DNA of 64,000 bases from Palsa-504 sp963739615 (lineage in GTDB: Bacteria; Actinomycetota; Actinomycetes; Streptosporangiales; Streptosporangiaceae): positions 129,980 through 193,979 of the forward strand of contig CAVUBD010000001.1 of assembly GCA_963739615.1 (NCBI GenBank), read 5' to 3'. The number at the start of each line of letters is the position of its first letter. Within the stretch, counting starts at the first letter, position 1. A program made the translations under genes and the position numbers. Under the pieces are notes generated by a model. That model was given only the letters and a program-made list of their open reading frames with translations, ran no database searches and was not told the origin of the DNA. Below, in pieces: positions 1-10,300 of this stretch.

Positions 1-485
1 GTGCTCGAATAAGGTCGTCGGCTGGGCCGTGGATGACCACATGCGCACGGGCCTGGTGCTCGAGGCCGTGGATAATGCGCTGGCCGCCCGCGGGACGGGA
101 ATAGGCATAGGCGAGCTTGTGGTGCACCATGACCGCGGTTCCCAGTATACCTCGGGGAGGTACCGCGATCGCCTTTTCGCCGAGGGTATTATCCCGTCGG
201 TCGGGCACACCGGCATATGCTACGACAACGCGGCAGCGGAATCGTTCAATGCGACGATCAAGAAGGAGCTGATCTATCAGCACGTGTGGCGCGACGCGGG
301 CGAGGTCAGGACCCAATGCCATGGGGTTTAGGTATTTGGGTATTAATGCGAGGTTTCCGGTTTTGGTTACGGTGGGTAGTTCCTGGTCGCGGGCATGCCG
401 ACGGTCGGCGTGTCATGCCGGGTGACGGCCGGTTCCACGGGCCGGTGAGCTGGCGTCCTGGGGCGGTTTCCGGTGTTTGCGCTGG

Positions 486-2261
486 TCAGGCGGGCGTGTT
501 CGCGAGGGTGATGACGGCGGCGGCGATCCGGGTGGCGGTGCCCGCGCGGCCGGCGCGGGGGAACGTGCTGGCGCACTTGGCCTTGCGGGGCCGGTGCCTG
601 TTCCGGTCGATGACGGTGCGGTGTCCCGCGAGTTCCCTGGCCAGTGCCGTATAGCTGGTTTTCCCGGCGCGGATCGCGGCGGTCACGGCGCGGCGGGTGC
701 GGCCGTGGGAGATCTCCCGGGCCTGGACCCGCTGCCCGGCTCGGCGCCCCTTCCGGGCAGGGGCAGCGGCGAGCGCGGCTGCGCGGGCGACGCCGCGGGT
801 CATCTCGTTCGCGGCGGCCCAGGCGGCGAGTTCCTGCCGGACCAGGCCCGGGGAACCGGAGCGGAGCATCGGCCCGGCCGACGGGCCGGCGCCGTCCAGG
901 CTGGCCTTCGTCTCCCGCAGCGCGGTCTCCGACCCGTCCCACCGCCACTTATAGAGGGCGGCGAGCTCGGAGGCGGGGTATTCCCCGATGTCCATCAGGT
1001 CGGTGAGCAGGCAGAACAGCTCCGGGACGTGCTGGCCTTCCACGGTGACCCAGTACTCGATGACGCGGACGGCCACGGTGACGCCGTCGCCGGAGATCTC
1101 CGCGAGATAGGACCCGTCGGCGAGGATCTCGCTGATCCTCTTCAGCGGGATGTCGCTTTTGAGCCGGATCAGCACGTGCGTGCGGGCCGTGAGCCGGGCG
1201 ATCCGGGCCGCGCCGGGATAATTCCTGTCCATCAGCCAGATCCGGTCCTTCGTGAACAGGTGCGGATAGTCCCGCAGGGCCGTGTCCAGCAGTTTCTGCT
1301 CGGCGGCGGCCTTGTCCGTGCCGGCCGGGCCGTGCGGCATCCCCAGCAGCCCCCGCGTCGAGGCGTCCGTCAACGGCAGTCCCCTCAGCTGCGGGAACGG
1401 CGACGAGTCATCCCCGGTGCCGACCGAGCCGTACACAGCCCGGTTCGCGGGCGTGTCCGGCACCCGGATCAGCGTCCCGTCGACCGCCCCGGTCTTCAGC
1501 GGCCTGTTCCTGCCGATGATCACCGCCCGCCAGTCCCGGTCCCGGTGCTCCTGCCACGACGCGCGCAGCACGATGGCCTGCAGTTCCTCCAGCGGCTCCG
1601 GGCCCAGCGCGTTCCGCCAGTCCCCGAGCGCCCGCTCCGACGCCGGCGTCCACGGCTTCGACCACGGCACCAGCGCCAGGTCCCCGGCCAGCGCGATCAC
1701 CGCGTCCCTGATGCCCGCGCCCGGCACGAGCGTCATCAGCATGATGGCCCGGATCATGAACGCACTGGCCAGCAGCCGTTCCCGCTCCCCCTTCACGAAC
1801 TCCTCCCGCAGGACGGCGCGCTCCGCGATCCCGTCGATCACGCCCGGCCCGGCCGCCTCCTCCAGCCACTCCTCCAGCGGCCCCAGCCTCGCGTGACGCA
1901 CCGGGCTGCCCTGCGCCTGCACCCGCCCGTCCCGCCTGACCTGCGCCGGCGCGACCGCCACGATCTTGCAGAACATCACCGGCTCGCCCGTCCGGATCCG
2001 CTCCGCCCCCCCGGTGACCAGCGCCGACCGGCAGTCCCCGCCCGGCAGCCTGCCATTCCGCAGCGGCGTCGCCAGGTCAGACAGCCGCACCGCCACCATC
2101 ACCCCGCCGTCCGCAATGCTGCTGGCGGCACCCGGCGAAACAGGGTAGACATGCACAAGAGGCTCCTGTGGCGAGAGTGAACTAGACACTCCCTCTTCTA
2201 CAGGAGCCTCGCCCGCTTCACAGGAAACCCGCGAAACACGCCTCTCACCACCGGAAACCAC
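486..2261 (-). CDS. IS4-family transposase (up to 591 aa)
   Basis: DDE transposase of the IS4-like element. The likely catalytic segments are AVDGTLIRVPD, WLMDRNYPG and SETALRETKASL. The longest frame starts at 2261, but its first ~50 codons run through a strong hairpin (2161-2208). A start at the downstream ATG at 2099 (MVAVRLSDLATP) is therefore plausible, giving about 537 aa. The frame is open, so the element may be active. It is distantly similar in layout to the larger IS4-type transposase at 33512. Confidence 0.85.
   Translation of the reverse strand: MVSGGERRVSRVSCEAGEAPVEEGVSSSLSPQEPLVHVYPVSPGAASSIADGGVMVAVRLSDLATPLRNGRLPGGDCRSALVTGGAERIRTGEPVMFCKIVAVAPAQVRRDGRVQAQGSPVRHARLGPLEEWLEEAAGPGVIDGIAERAVLREEFVKGERERLLASAFMIRAIMLMTLVPGAGIRDAVIALAGDLALVPWSKPWTPASERALGDWRNALGPEPLEELQAIVLRASWQEHRDRDWRAVIIGRNRPLKTGAVDGTLIRVPDTPANRAVYGSVGTGDDSSPFPQLRGLPLTDASTRGLLGMPHGPAGTDKAAAEQKLLDTALRDYPHLFTKDRIWLMDRNYPGAARIARLTARTHVLIRLKSDIPLKRISEILADGSYLAEISGDGVTVAVRVIEYWVTVEGQHVPELFCLLTDLMDIGEYPASELAALYKWRWDGSETALRETKASLDGAGPSAGPMLRSGSPGLVRQELAAWAAANEMTRGVARAAALAAAPARKGRRAGQRVQAREISHGRTRRAVTAAIRAGKTSYTALARELAGHRTVIDRNRHRPRKAKCASTFPRAGRAGTATRIAAAVITLANTPA
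2161..2208 (-). promoter_or_regulatory. Hairpin in the 5' region of the IS4 transposase
   Basis: GGCTCCTGT at 2161-2169 pairs perfectly with ACAGGAGCC at 2200-2208. Partial inner pairing (GAGAGTG against CACTCCCTC) extends the stem. It lies upstream of the internal ATG at 2099 on the transposase strand. Several IS elements are known to carry leader hairpins that limit transposase translation from outside transcripts. That role here is inferred. Confidence 0.45.
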
Positions 2262-2483
2262 CCAGCGTGACCGGTAGGGGCCTCAAGCCCGGCAGCACTT
2301 CGTCCTAAAGCCCATGGCATTGGGTCAGGACCGCCGTGTTCGACTACATCGAGCGATATTACAATCACGTCCGGAAACAACGTCGGCTCGGCAAGATAAG
2401 CCCAGCGGATTACGAGCGCCAATTTGACAATTGGACACCAAAAGCAGCATAATGGAAATGTCCACGAAAATGCGCGGACTCCA

Positions 2484-3136
2484 GTCCACGGCCCGTCCGG
2501 GTTCGCGGTCACTCCCAGGATGTGCACATACCGGGAGCCGGCCTTGATCACGAACAGGCAGTACAGGCGCTGAAGGGTCACCGCGCAGTCCACGTGGAAG
2601 AAGTCAGCCGCGAGCATCGTCGAGGCCTGCGTGTGCAGGAACTGCCGCCACGTCGTGTCGGTGCGCCGCTTGGGTGCCGGGGGGATCTTCAGCGCCTTGA
2701 GGATCCGGCGGATCGTCGATGCGCTGACCCGGTGGCCGAGCTTGAGCAGCTCGCCTTGGATCCTCTTGTATCCCCAGCCGTCGTTCTCGGTGGCGATCCG
2801 CTTGATGAGCGCGGCGATCTCGGCGCTGACCGGCGGCCTTCCCGTCCGGTTGGGGTAGGTCCACTTGCGGGTGACCAGGCGGCGGTGCCACCGTAGGACG
2901 GTGCCAGGGGTGACCAGCCGGTGCGCTCGCAGCCGTCCCGGGAGCAGCCGGATCAGCGCGGCGAGGACCGCCCGGTCGGCCCAGTCCAGCCGGGGCCGCG
3001 GATTGGCGCGGCGCAGCACGGCGACCTCATGCCGCAGCACTAGGAGCTCGGCGTCCTTGGAGGCCGACGACCGGGCAAGCAGGGCCAGCCAGCCGCACAG
3101 CTGGACGAAGATGAGATAGAGCAGGCGGAGAGACAC
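2484..3136 (-). pseudogene. rve-type IS transposase, N-terminal 217 aa, cut by IS3 insertion
   Basis: Starts at ATG 3136 (MSLRLLYLIF) and carries the N-terminal helix-turn-helix region (LVLRHEVAVLRRA, then WGYKRIQGELLKLG) followed by the start of the integrase core (AADFFHVDCAV, first catalytic Asp). The frame is truncated at 2484, where the right end of IS3 copy 1 abuts, so the second Asp and the Glu are missing. It is related to the transposases at 41708 and 51977. The probable end of its element, TGTCAGAAGTCC read inward, is at 3206, one base from the next element. Confidence 0.85.
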
Positions 3137-3207
3137 AGATGATCATGATGCCCTACAGCTGACCCTGATCATCACTCCAGCTCACAGGCCAGGCGGACTT
3201 CTGACAC

Positions 3208-4397
3208 TGTGCGTGCCGAGAATCCCGTCCACGGCTCTGACCAGCAGGGTTGCCGTCCCAGCCGTCTGACCGTGATGATCACCGGTCATGTGCCTGCGGT
3301 TCGTCTTTCTCCTGATCACGCGGACCGCTACATGGCTGGGGCTGTCCCGGCGCGAGGAGACGTGGCGTATTGCCGAGATCTTGATCCTGCGCCACCAGCT
3401 CACCGTGCTGCAGCGGCGGCAGCCGGGCCGCCCGGGCCTGAACTGGGCGGACCGGGCACTGCTCGCGATCCTGCTCGGCGTGCTCCCGAAAGCGCGGCGC
3501 CAGGGGCTGCGGCTGCTGGTCACCCCGGACACCATCTTGCGCTGGCACCGGGACATCGTCCGCCGCCGCTGGGCCGCTAGATCCATGCGCGGCAAGACCG
3601 GCCGGCCAGCGACCCGCCGGAACATCAAGACCCTGGTCCTCCGGCTGGCCCGGGAGAACCCCGAGTGGGGGTACCGCAGGATCCATGGGGAACTGGCCGG
3701 CCTGGGAGTGAAGATAGCCGCCGCGACGGTATGGGAGATTCTCAAGAAGGCCGGAATCGACCCTGCGCCGCGCCGATACGCGCTTACCTGGTCGCAGTTC
3801 CTGCGTTCCCAGGCCGAGGCGATCCTGGCGTGCGACTTCTTCACCGCCGACCTGCTCGACGGCACCCAGGCCCATGTCCTGGCCGTCATCGAGCACGCCA
3901 CCCGGCGCATCCGTATCCTCGGAGTCACCTTGCACCCAACCGGGGAATGGACCGCCCAGCAAGCTCGCAACCTGATCATGGACCTTGGCGAGCAGGCGCA
4001 TCGGGTCAAGTTCATGATCCGCGACCGTGGCTCGAACTACACGGCCGCGTTCGACGCGGTCCTCGCCGGTGCCGGGATCCGGACCGTGCTCTGCAACGTG
4101 CGGACCCCTCGCATGAACGCGATAGCCGAACGCTGGATCGGCGGATGCCGGCGCGAGCTCTTGGACCGCACCCTCATCTGGAATCAGGACCATCTGCGGC
4201 AGATCCTGCGTCAGTACGAGACCCACCATAATCAGCACCGGCCGCACCGCTCGCTCGACGCCGCTGCCCCACTGAAACCGCTACCGCAACCGGTCATTCT
4301 CGGGCAGTACCGCGTACGAAGGCAGACTCGCGTCGGTGGCACGATCAACGAATATCGCCTGGTCGCATGACGTGGATGAGATTGTCGGCACCCCGGC
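3208..4397 (+). mobile_element. rve-type IS element with intact transposase, approximate ends
   Basis: The left end near 3208 (TGTGCGTGCCGAGAATCCCG) aligns with the end of the related element at 46315 (TGTGGTTGCCGAAAACCCCG, read inward). The right end is imperfect, around GATTGTCGGCACC at 4383-4395. The first terminus is supported by this comparison, and the second is only approximate. The element abuts the remains of another element with a 1-bp spacer. Confidence 0.65.
3288..4370 (+). CDS. Integrase-core (rve) DDE transposase, 360 aa
   Basis: Full-length transposase. An N-terminal hydrophobic/HTH segment (LILRHQLTVLQRRQ) is followed by WGYRRIHGELAGLG. The DDE core shows ACDFFTADLL (Asp), IRDRGSNYTAAF (Asp) and NAIAERWIGG (Glu), and the C-terminus ends GGTINEYRLVA. 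It is closely related to the stop-interrupted copy at 45143-46228. There are no internal stops, so this copy could supply transposase for that family. Starts with ATG after CACCGGTC; the ribosome-binding site is weak. Confidence 0.88.
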   Translation: MCLRFVFLLITRTATWLGLSRREETWRIAEILILRHQLTVLQRRQPGRPGLNWADRALLAILLGVLPKARRQGLRLLVTPDTILRWHRDIVRRRWAARSMRGKTGRPATRRNIKTLVLRLARENPEWGYRRIHGELAGLGVKIAAATVWEILKKAGIDPAPRRYALTWSQFLRSQAEAILACDFFTADLLDGTQAHVLAVIEHATRRIRILGVTLHPTGEWTAQQARNLIMDLGEQAHRVKFMIRDRGSNYTAAFDAVLAGAGIRTVLCNVRTPRMNAIAERWIGGCRRELLDRTLIWNQDHLRQILRQYETHHNQHRPHRSLDAAAPLKPLPQPVILGQYRVRRQTRVGGTINEYRLVA

Positions 4398-4687
4398 GAC
4401 CCTTCATCCGCTGCCGGTGATATCCAGCCTGGCGCTTCGGTATGTCACCGTCAGCGGTTTCGGCTCTGGCAGATTCCGGGCCATGGTGTTGGTGAACTTG
4501 TTGTGCCATGGTGTCCGGCGGACTCTTGCGAGGTCTGACGGCTGGACCTCCACATGACTTACACACGTTCCACATTTCAAGTCCACGTCGCGAGGAGGTA
4601 CTCCAGCTGAAGGCCTGATCGCTGCGGCAGAATCAGCAATCTCAAGCACGCCGAGCCATAGCCGCAGCTGGGGGTCGGGGGGGCCAG
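4398..4687. other. Leader region upstream of the large-gene cluster, no gene seen
   Basis: About 290 bp between the IS element and the first giant gene. No convincing reading frame is visible. A purine-rich AGGAGG at 4592-4597 lies about 90 bases before the ATG at 4688, too far to serve that start. A G-rich stretch sits directly before the ATG. Any promoter for the cluster should lie here, but I cannot assign a -35/-10 pair. Confidence 0.5.
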
Positions 4688-7399
4688 ATGGACCTGATCG
4701 TGCCGGACGCGGCCGCACTGCAGCCGCCGCAACAGTCGGCGGGCATGCTACTGCTGGGCCAGGGCTTTACCTCTAAGGCCGAGTTCCTCAGCCTGGCCCG
4801 GGAGACAGCGGCCAACATTTGCTTGGTCGCGCCATTCCGCACCATTGTGCCGGGGGCCACTAACGCCGGGAAGCTGACCATCCTGGCCGATGCCTGCCTC
4901 GGAGTCGATCTTGGCATCACCGCCGCGCTGGCCGCCCGACCGCACGCGCTCGGCATCGGCACCGGCGTCCAGCTGGAGCAGGTGCTGGGCAACCTCGTGG
5001 TACCGGCGGTGGTCGGCTCGGCGGCCACCCCGGCCAAGGCCAGCGCCTTCTGGGGGCGGGCCCACTTCGGCGGCGCGACCAGCAAGCTGGTGGTGATCAT
5101 CCGTAAACCGGCGGCCGGGGCGACTCCGGGCGAGTACTACTCGCTGCCGGTCGTCGTGGTCGATGTCGATCCGGACCGGGACTGGTGGCGGCTGATCGTA
5201 CGCGCCCTGAGCCAGTCGCTGGCCGGCTTGGCCGACGAGTTCACCCGTGACGAACCGGACTGGGCGGCCCCGCCCGCCGACTGGCTCGTTGACCGGCAGG
5301 CCCCGAACGCGCCGCCGAACGCTCATCTGCTCGGTGCCAACACGATCCTCTTCAACGCTGCGCAGGGCGCCCAGCTGGGTACTCGGCCGCTGGCCGGCAT
5401 CTTCCCCGACGCGCTGGATCCGGCCTGGACCGATCGCTACAAGGCCGTCACCCCCTATCGCGCCACTCCGCTGGGCGCGGTGACCGGCGCGGCCGCAAAG
5501 ACCACGATCAGGGTCGCGCAGGGCGCAGCCGGCTTCCGCACGGGCGTGCTGCGCTGCGACCAGCCCTGCCTGCTGGCTCAGGCGCCGGCCGAGCCACTGG
5601 GCACCGTAGGGCCGCCCCGAGGTGATCCGGTGGGCACCCGTGTCGCGGGCGAGCCGCCGGCCGGGCTGTGCCCGGTATGCCACGCCCTGGTCGCCCGGGC
5701 GCTCGGCACCGGCAAGACGACGTCGGATGCCATCTCACGGCACATCGACCGGCAGGTCTCGCACTGGGACATGGCCTGCTTCAGCAACCGCACGCCGATC
5801 ACCTCGTCGACCCCGCAGGTTATCAACGAGACCATGACGCGCGGGGTGACCTGGAAGTTCACGGCGAGCGTCGAGGACAGCGGGCTGGTGATCCGCGATC
5901 TCAAGCTGGGCAACCGGCCGGGCGATCCAATGGCGGACTCGGAGGAGGTCGCCGAGTCGATCAGCTTCGCCGGCTTCGGGTACGAGACCTCCTCGGGCAA
6001 ACACGATCTCGACATCGCCGACGCGCTGGCCAACACGAAGATCCCGCTGGTCTTCGAGGTGGGCCGTAATCCGATCGGCATGCTGCGGGTCGGCGTACGC
6101 CTCACCGTGCACTGGCAGCCCGAAGACGGGCTCACCATCCGCGCCGACCTCAGCCTCGTCTGCCGCGACATCGCCTTCGACTTCGACCCGGGCGGGGTCG
6201 CTGAGGCCTGCAAGTTCTATCCCGAGCTGGTGCTGACCTGGACCCGGCGAGACTGGAAGGTCGCCCAGGTGCGGCGGCTGCACGGCACGGTAAAGATCGT
6301 GGCCAACAATCGGCTCACCGGCACCCACCACGGCCACTCGGGCATGGCGCACGACTCGCAACTGGTGATGCTGCTTGCCGACTCCAACAGCTCCAAGCAA
6401 GACAGCGACTATTCCCTAGTCTTCGGTTCGGTCCAGAACTTCCTTACCGGCCGTCCCGAGCTCGCGCACTGGAACTCCGGCCGGATCCTCGGCGCGCTGG
6501 ACCGCATGGAAGGCGCCGGGGCTTACTTTGCCTGGAAGCACGGCCTGCCGCTGCTGCCGGAGTGGTCCTGGCTGTTCGACTACGGCCGGGCTGTCGGCGT
6601 CGCCGAGGACGAGATCATGGAGGTGGTGTGCTGGGAGGACACCGACCCCGACCGGGGGGCGCCGCGGGCCCCCGGCCACGAGCGCACGTACGTCGCACCG
6701 TGGCCGCCCATGCCCGACACCAGCCTCGGCTTCCCGGCCAGCAAGCCCCCGGCCATCACCGTGGTGAAGATGCCACGGCAGGGCGCATACGACAACATCC
6801 ACCTGAACGCCGACATGGGAAAAGATAAAAAGGACCGGCCGGTGATCGCGGCGCCGTTCTGCGCGGACCTGTGCCTGCACCTGCACGTCCGGTGGGGGGT
6901 GCACGCGGTCGAGTCCGGCGACGACAAACCATCGTTCCAGGGCTGGAGCAGCGGCACCCATGCCTACTCCCACACCACGTCCGGTGCCCCGCTGGTGCCG
7001 CCGAATCAGCGGATATCTTTCGGGGTCAGGCGGCCCGATGCGACCAAGACGACGATCCGCTACATCGCCGAGATCGCCTGGCCCAAGGCGGGCAAGCCGC
7101 AAGTCGTGCTCGAGCAGGGACTCGGCTTCGCGTTCACCTATTTCGGACTCGGACTGTTTCGGCGAAGGCTTATCCGCGAGGTCTACGGTGAAGGCGTGCC
7201 CGACGCGGTGATCGTCGGCTTCTTGATGGGGTACGACCAGGAGCTCCGGGAGTTCTTCACGAACATCTACACCAAGATCAGGTTCCTCACCTGGGGCTAC
7301 CCGTCTCTGCTGCCAGCGCCGCAGCAGATCCCGGCCAACTACTTCGCCGATCCCGACTCGGTCCGCGACCCGGTGTTCTTGGAGATGGTGAACCTGTGA
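4688..7399 (+). CDS. Giant-cluster protein 1: M64-peptidase-like pseudoenzyme with unknown C-terminal domain, 903 aa
   Basis: First gene of a five-gene block. Residues ~15-190 read like the start and active-site end of M64 (IgA-protease-type) metallopeptidases: an LLLGQGFTSKAEF segment (family: GDGFT), then PVVVVDVDPDRDWW, then RALSQSLAGLADEF. M64 enzymes have HExGHSxxGLxDEY at this last place. Here both His and the Glu are replaced (R172, A173, Q176) while SLAGLADEF is kept. A Cys pair (CDQPC, then CPVC) follows at ~300-335, as in M64 relatives. Residues ~350-903 are unassigned and ~770-840 look beta-rich. No signal peptide. The family match is my reading of motifs, not a search result; catalytic inactivity follows if it is right. 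Stop overlaps the next start (GTGA). Confidence 0.8.
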   Translation: MDLIVPDAAALQPPQQSAGMLLLGQGFTSKAEFLSLARETAANICLVAPFRTIVPGATNAGKLTILADACLGVDLGITAALAARPHALGIGTGVQLEQVLGNLVVPAVVGSAATPAKASAFWGRAHFGGATSKLVVIIRKPAAGATPGEYYSLPVVVVDVDPDRDWWRLIVRALSQSLAGLADEFTRDEPDWAAPPADWLVDRQAPNAPPNAHLLGANTILFNAAQGAQLGTRPLAGIFPDALDPAWTDRYKAVTPYRATPLGAVTGAAAKTTIRVAQGAAGFRTGVLRCDQPCLLAQAPAEPLGTVGPPRGDPVGTRVAGEPPAGLCPVCHALVARALGTGKTTSDAISRHIDRQVSHWDMACFSNRTPITSSTPQVINETMTRGVTWKFTASVEDSGLVIRDLKLGNRPGDPMADSEEVAESISFAGFGYETSSGKHDLDIADALANTKIPLVFEVGRNPIGMLRVGVRLTVHWQPEDGLTIRADLSLVCRDIAFDFDPGGVAEACKFYPELVLTWTRRDWKVAQVRRLHGTVKIVANNRLTGTHHGHSGMAHDSQLVMLLADSNSSKQDSDYSLVFGSVQNFLTGRPELAHWNSGRILGALDRMEGAGAYFAWKHGLPLLPEWSWLFDYGRAVGVAEDEIMEVVCWEDTDPDRGAPRAPGHERTYVAPWPPMPDTSLGFPASKPPAITVVKMPRQGAYDNIHLNADMGKDKKDRPVIAAPFCADLCLHLHVRWGVHAVESGDDKPSFQGWSSGTHAYSHTTSGAPLVPPNQRISFGVRRPDATKTTIRYIAEIAWPKAGKPQVVLEQGLGFAFTYFGLGLFRRRLIREVYGEGVPDAVIVGFLMGYDQELREFFTNIYTKIRFLTWGYPSLLPAPQQIPANYFADPDSVRDPVFLEMVNL

Positions 7400-10300
7400 G
7401 CAGCGACCTGGAGTTCGTCGGGGCGCTGGTCGACGAGGTGCTGGACCTGCTCGCGCCGCTAAAGGATTCCTTTTCCAGCCTGGACGCCTTCGATGCCACC
7501 CTGCTGGATTTCGGCTGGGTGCCGCCGGAGCGCTCGGACTACCTGGCCGCGCTGAAGAACGCGCTCGGCACGTTCGTCGACGTGGCCTCGATCGGCACCG
7601 CCTTCGACGCGTTCACCGCTAACCCCGGGATCGACACCGCCAGCGCGGCGCTGGATGCGGTCGGCCGCGCGCTGGGCAGCATGCGCACGCCCGATCCGGG
7701 CACGATCGCCAGCCAGCTGCCTGCGCCGCTGAACTCAGGCAAATTCTGGGAGGCGTTCCTGCGCCAGCTGGGCGATGCGCTGTTCATCGACTGGCTGCGC
7801 CGCCGGATGCCGAAACCGTTCGCGCTGCTCCATCTGACCGGGATCGTCGACATCCGCCAGGTGGTCCCGCCCGGGCAGGGCCGCGTCCCCTACCGGGCGC
7901 GGGTGGTCCAGTGGGAGTCGCTTGGCGAGGCGATCGTGCGGCCGGACAAGCGGCTGATCTCCACGTACGGATGGGGTGCCAGCTTCGACGCCTCGCTGTT
8001 CCTGGACCGGATGGCGGTGGCCATGGTGGCGCTTGGCGCACGCGCCAGCATCAGGCCCGCGCACGACGAGCTGCGGGATCGTTTCTGGGGCACGGCGACC
8101 CCGCCGGCGCGGCTTCCGGCAGTGGAGATCCCGCTGATCCGGGAGGGACGGGCCTGCGACCCGGTCGCGGTCGATCTGAGCCTGGAGCTGATCCCCCTTC
8201 CGGCGAAGGGGGCGACCGGCGCGCCACCGTGGGTGGGGATGGCCCTGGTACCCCTGTTCGACGGCTCGAGCGCGCTGAGCTTCCCGCTGACGGCGGCGTT
8301 CCGGCTGGAACTGGATGCGAGCGTCACCGGGCTGACCGGACCAGCCATCGAGCTGCGGCCGGGCAAGCCGCCGGAACTCACCATGCCGACCACGCCACCG
8401 GATGTCGATCTTGCCGCGAAGGTGATGGGCAAGCCCGACGTTCCCTTCCTGCTGCTCGGGTCCCGCACCTCGCACCGGGTCGAGCTGGCCGGCCTCGCCT
8501 TCGGCGTGGAACTGCGCGACGTGCTCAGCCCCACCCCGGAGCTGCTCATCGGCGGCGCGCTGGAGGGCCTGACGATCACCATCCAGCTCAAGGACGGCGA
8601 CGGCTTCCTGAACAAGATCTTCGGCACTAAACCGCAGACCATCACCGCCGACACCAAGATCATCTGGTCGTCGCGGACCGGGTTGGCGTTCGAGGGCCAG
8701 GCGGCGCTGAAGCTGATCCTGCCCATCAACAAGCAGCTGGGCCCCGTCGACCTGCAGCAGATCATCCTCGAGCTTTCGGTCAACTCCGATGCCCGGATCA
8801 AGATCTCCGGCGCAATCACCGCCAAGGCCGCGCTCGGCCCGGTGTCCGGCTCGGTCGAAGAGATCGGGGTCGCGCTCACCCTGAAGCCGGACGACAAGGC
8901 ACCGGTGATCGGCGGCATGGGCGTCAGCTGGGGATTCCTGCCGCCCAAGGGTCTGGGGATGCGGATCGCGGCCGGCCCGGTGACCGGCGGCGGCTACCTG
9001 TTCTGCGACCCCGACGCCGGAGAGTACGCCGGCGCGCTGGAACTGTCCTTCAACGCGATCAGCCTGAAGGCGATCGGCCTGCTGAACACCAAGCTGCCCG
9101 ACGGCAAGCCTGGATTCTCGCTGCTGATCATCATCAGCGCTGAGTTCAGCCCGATCCAGCTCGGCTACGGGTTCACCCTGAACGGGGTGGGCGGCCTGAT
9201 CGGCATCAACCGGACCATGAGCACCGGGGCGCTCCGCTCGGGAATCAAGCAGCACACCCTGGATGCGATCTTGTTCCCGAGGAATCCGGCCGCCAACGCG
9301 CCGCAGCTGATCGCGTCGTTGCGGCAGGTGTTCCCTCCGGCGGAGGGCCGCTATACCTTCGGTCCGATGGTCAAGATCGGCTGGGGCCCGACCTCACTGC
9401 TCACCATCGAGGTCGGGCTGATCCTGGAGCTGCCCTCGCCGCTGCGGCTGGCGATCCTCGGCCGGATCAGCGTGATCCTGCCAGATAAGAAGGCCGCGAT
9501 CATCTCGCTGCGGCTGGACGTGGTTGGCATCGTCGATTTCGACCGCGGCGAGATCTCGGTCGACGCCAGCCTGGTGGACTCGTTCCTCGCCATGTTCTCC
9601 CTGACCGGGGACATCGCGCTGCGGATCGGCTGGAAGGCCAACAAGATCTTCGCGCTTTCCGCCGGCGGCTTCCACCCGCGGTTCAGCCCGCCGTCGAACT
9701 TCCCCAAGCTCGACCGGCTGGCGATCGCGCTGTCCGACAGCGACAGCCCGCGGCTGCGGCTGGAATCGTACTTCGCGCTCACCGCCAACACCGTGCAGTT
9801 CGGCGCCAAGATCGACTTCTACGCCAAGGCCGACACCGTCGTCGGGACCTTCAGCGCGTCGGCGTACGCCGGCTTCGACGCGATGGTGCAGTTCCAGCCG
9901 TTCGGATTCATCGCCGAACTCTGCATGGGCATCGAGCTGTCGCATGACAACAGCCCGTTCCTGAGCGCGAAGCTGTACGCGGCGATCTCCGGCCCGCGGC
10001 CCTGGCACGTGGTCGGCATCGTGGAGTTCGGCTTCCTCGGCAAGCACCAGATCGCGGTGGACCTCACGGTCGGCGAGGCCGACCAGCCGCCGCCGGAGCT
10101 GGTCGATCTGGGGCCGCAGATCGCCCAGGCGCTGGAGGCGGCCGACGCCTGGGCAGCCGAGCTGCCGGGAGCCGCCGGGCAGCTGGTAACGCTGCGCTCG
10201 GGCACGCCCGACCTGGCCGGGCTAGTGCATCCGCTCGGCTCACTGAGCGTGCGGCAGAAGGTGCTGCCGCTCGAGACCACGATCGGCAAGTTCGGCCAGG

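Larger units (their letters stand above)
314..2322 (-). mobile_element. IS4-like element, 2009 bp, with terminal repeats and 10-bp target duplication
   Basis: Both ends are visible. The left end begins CAATGCCATGGGGTTTAGG at 314. The right end, read inward from 2322, is CAATGCCATGGGCTTTAGG, so 18 of 19 bases match. The element is flanked by the direct repeat GGTCAGGACC at 304-313 and 2323-2332. Removing the element and one repeat restores the IS3 OrfB frame exactly, which proves the boundaries. A 10-bp duplication fits parts of the IS4 family. Confidence 0.93.
1..2452 (+). pseudogene. IS3 OrfB transposase (DDE), 3' part, interrupted
   Basis: The frame starts before the window. It encodes the C-terminal half of the IS3 OrfB integrase-core transposase, including the HHDRGSQY segment (second catalytic Asp) and the NAAAESFNATIK segment (catalytic Glu). 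It is cut after ...DAGEVRT at 313 and resumes at 2333 with AVFDYIERYYN, ending at a TAA at 2450-2452. Without the 2-kb insertion the protein would be continuous with the intact 306-aa copy at 36027-36947. It cannot make full-length protein as it stands. Confidence 0.9.
1..2483 (+). mobile_element. IS3-family element copy 1, right part, split by an IS4-like insertion
   Basis: Bases 1-313 and 2333-2483 are together the right-hand part of the same IS3-family element that is intact at 35996-37304 and split at 27517-33172. The sequence runs without a visible difference from those copies, which suggests recent transposition. The left end lies outside the window. The right end is the terminal repeat finishing ...GCGCGGACTCCA at 2483, directly against a truncated rve-type transposase gene. 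The element is interrupted at 314-2322 by an IS4-like element. Confidence 0.9.

Noticed and set aside
477..2180. 567-codon plus-strand frame
   Set aside because: It lies opposite the IS4 transposase whose catalytic motifs are clear; the plus frame is low-complexity Pro/Arg sequence.
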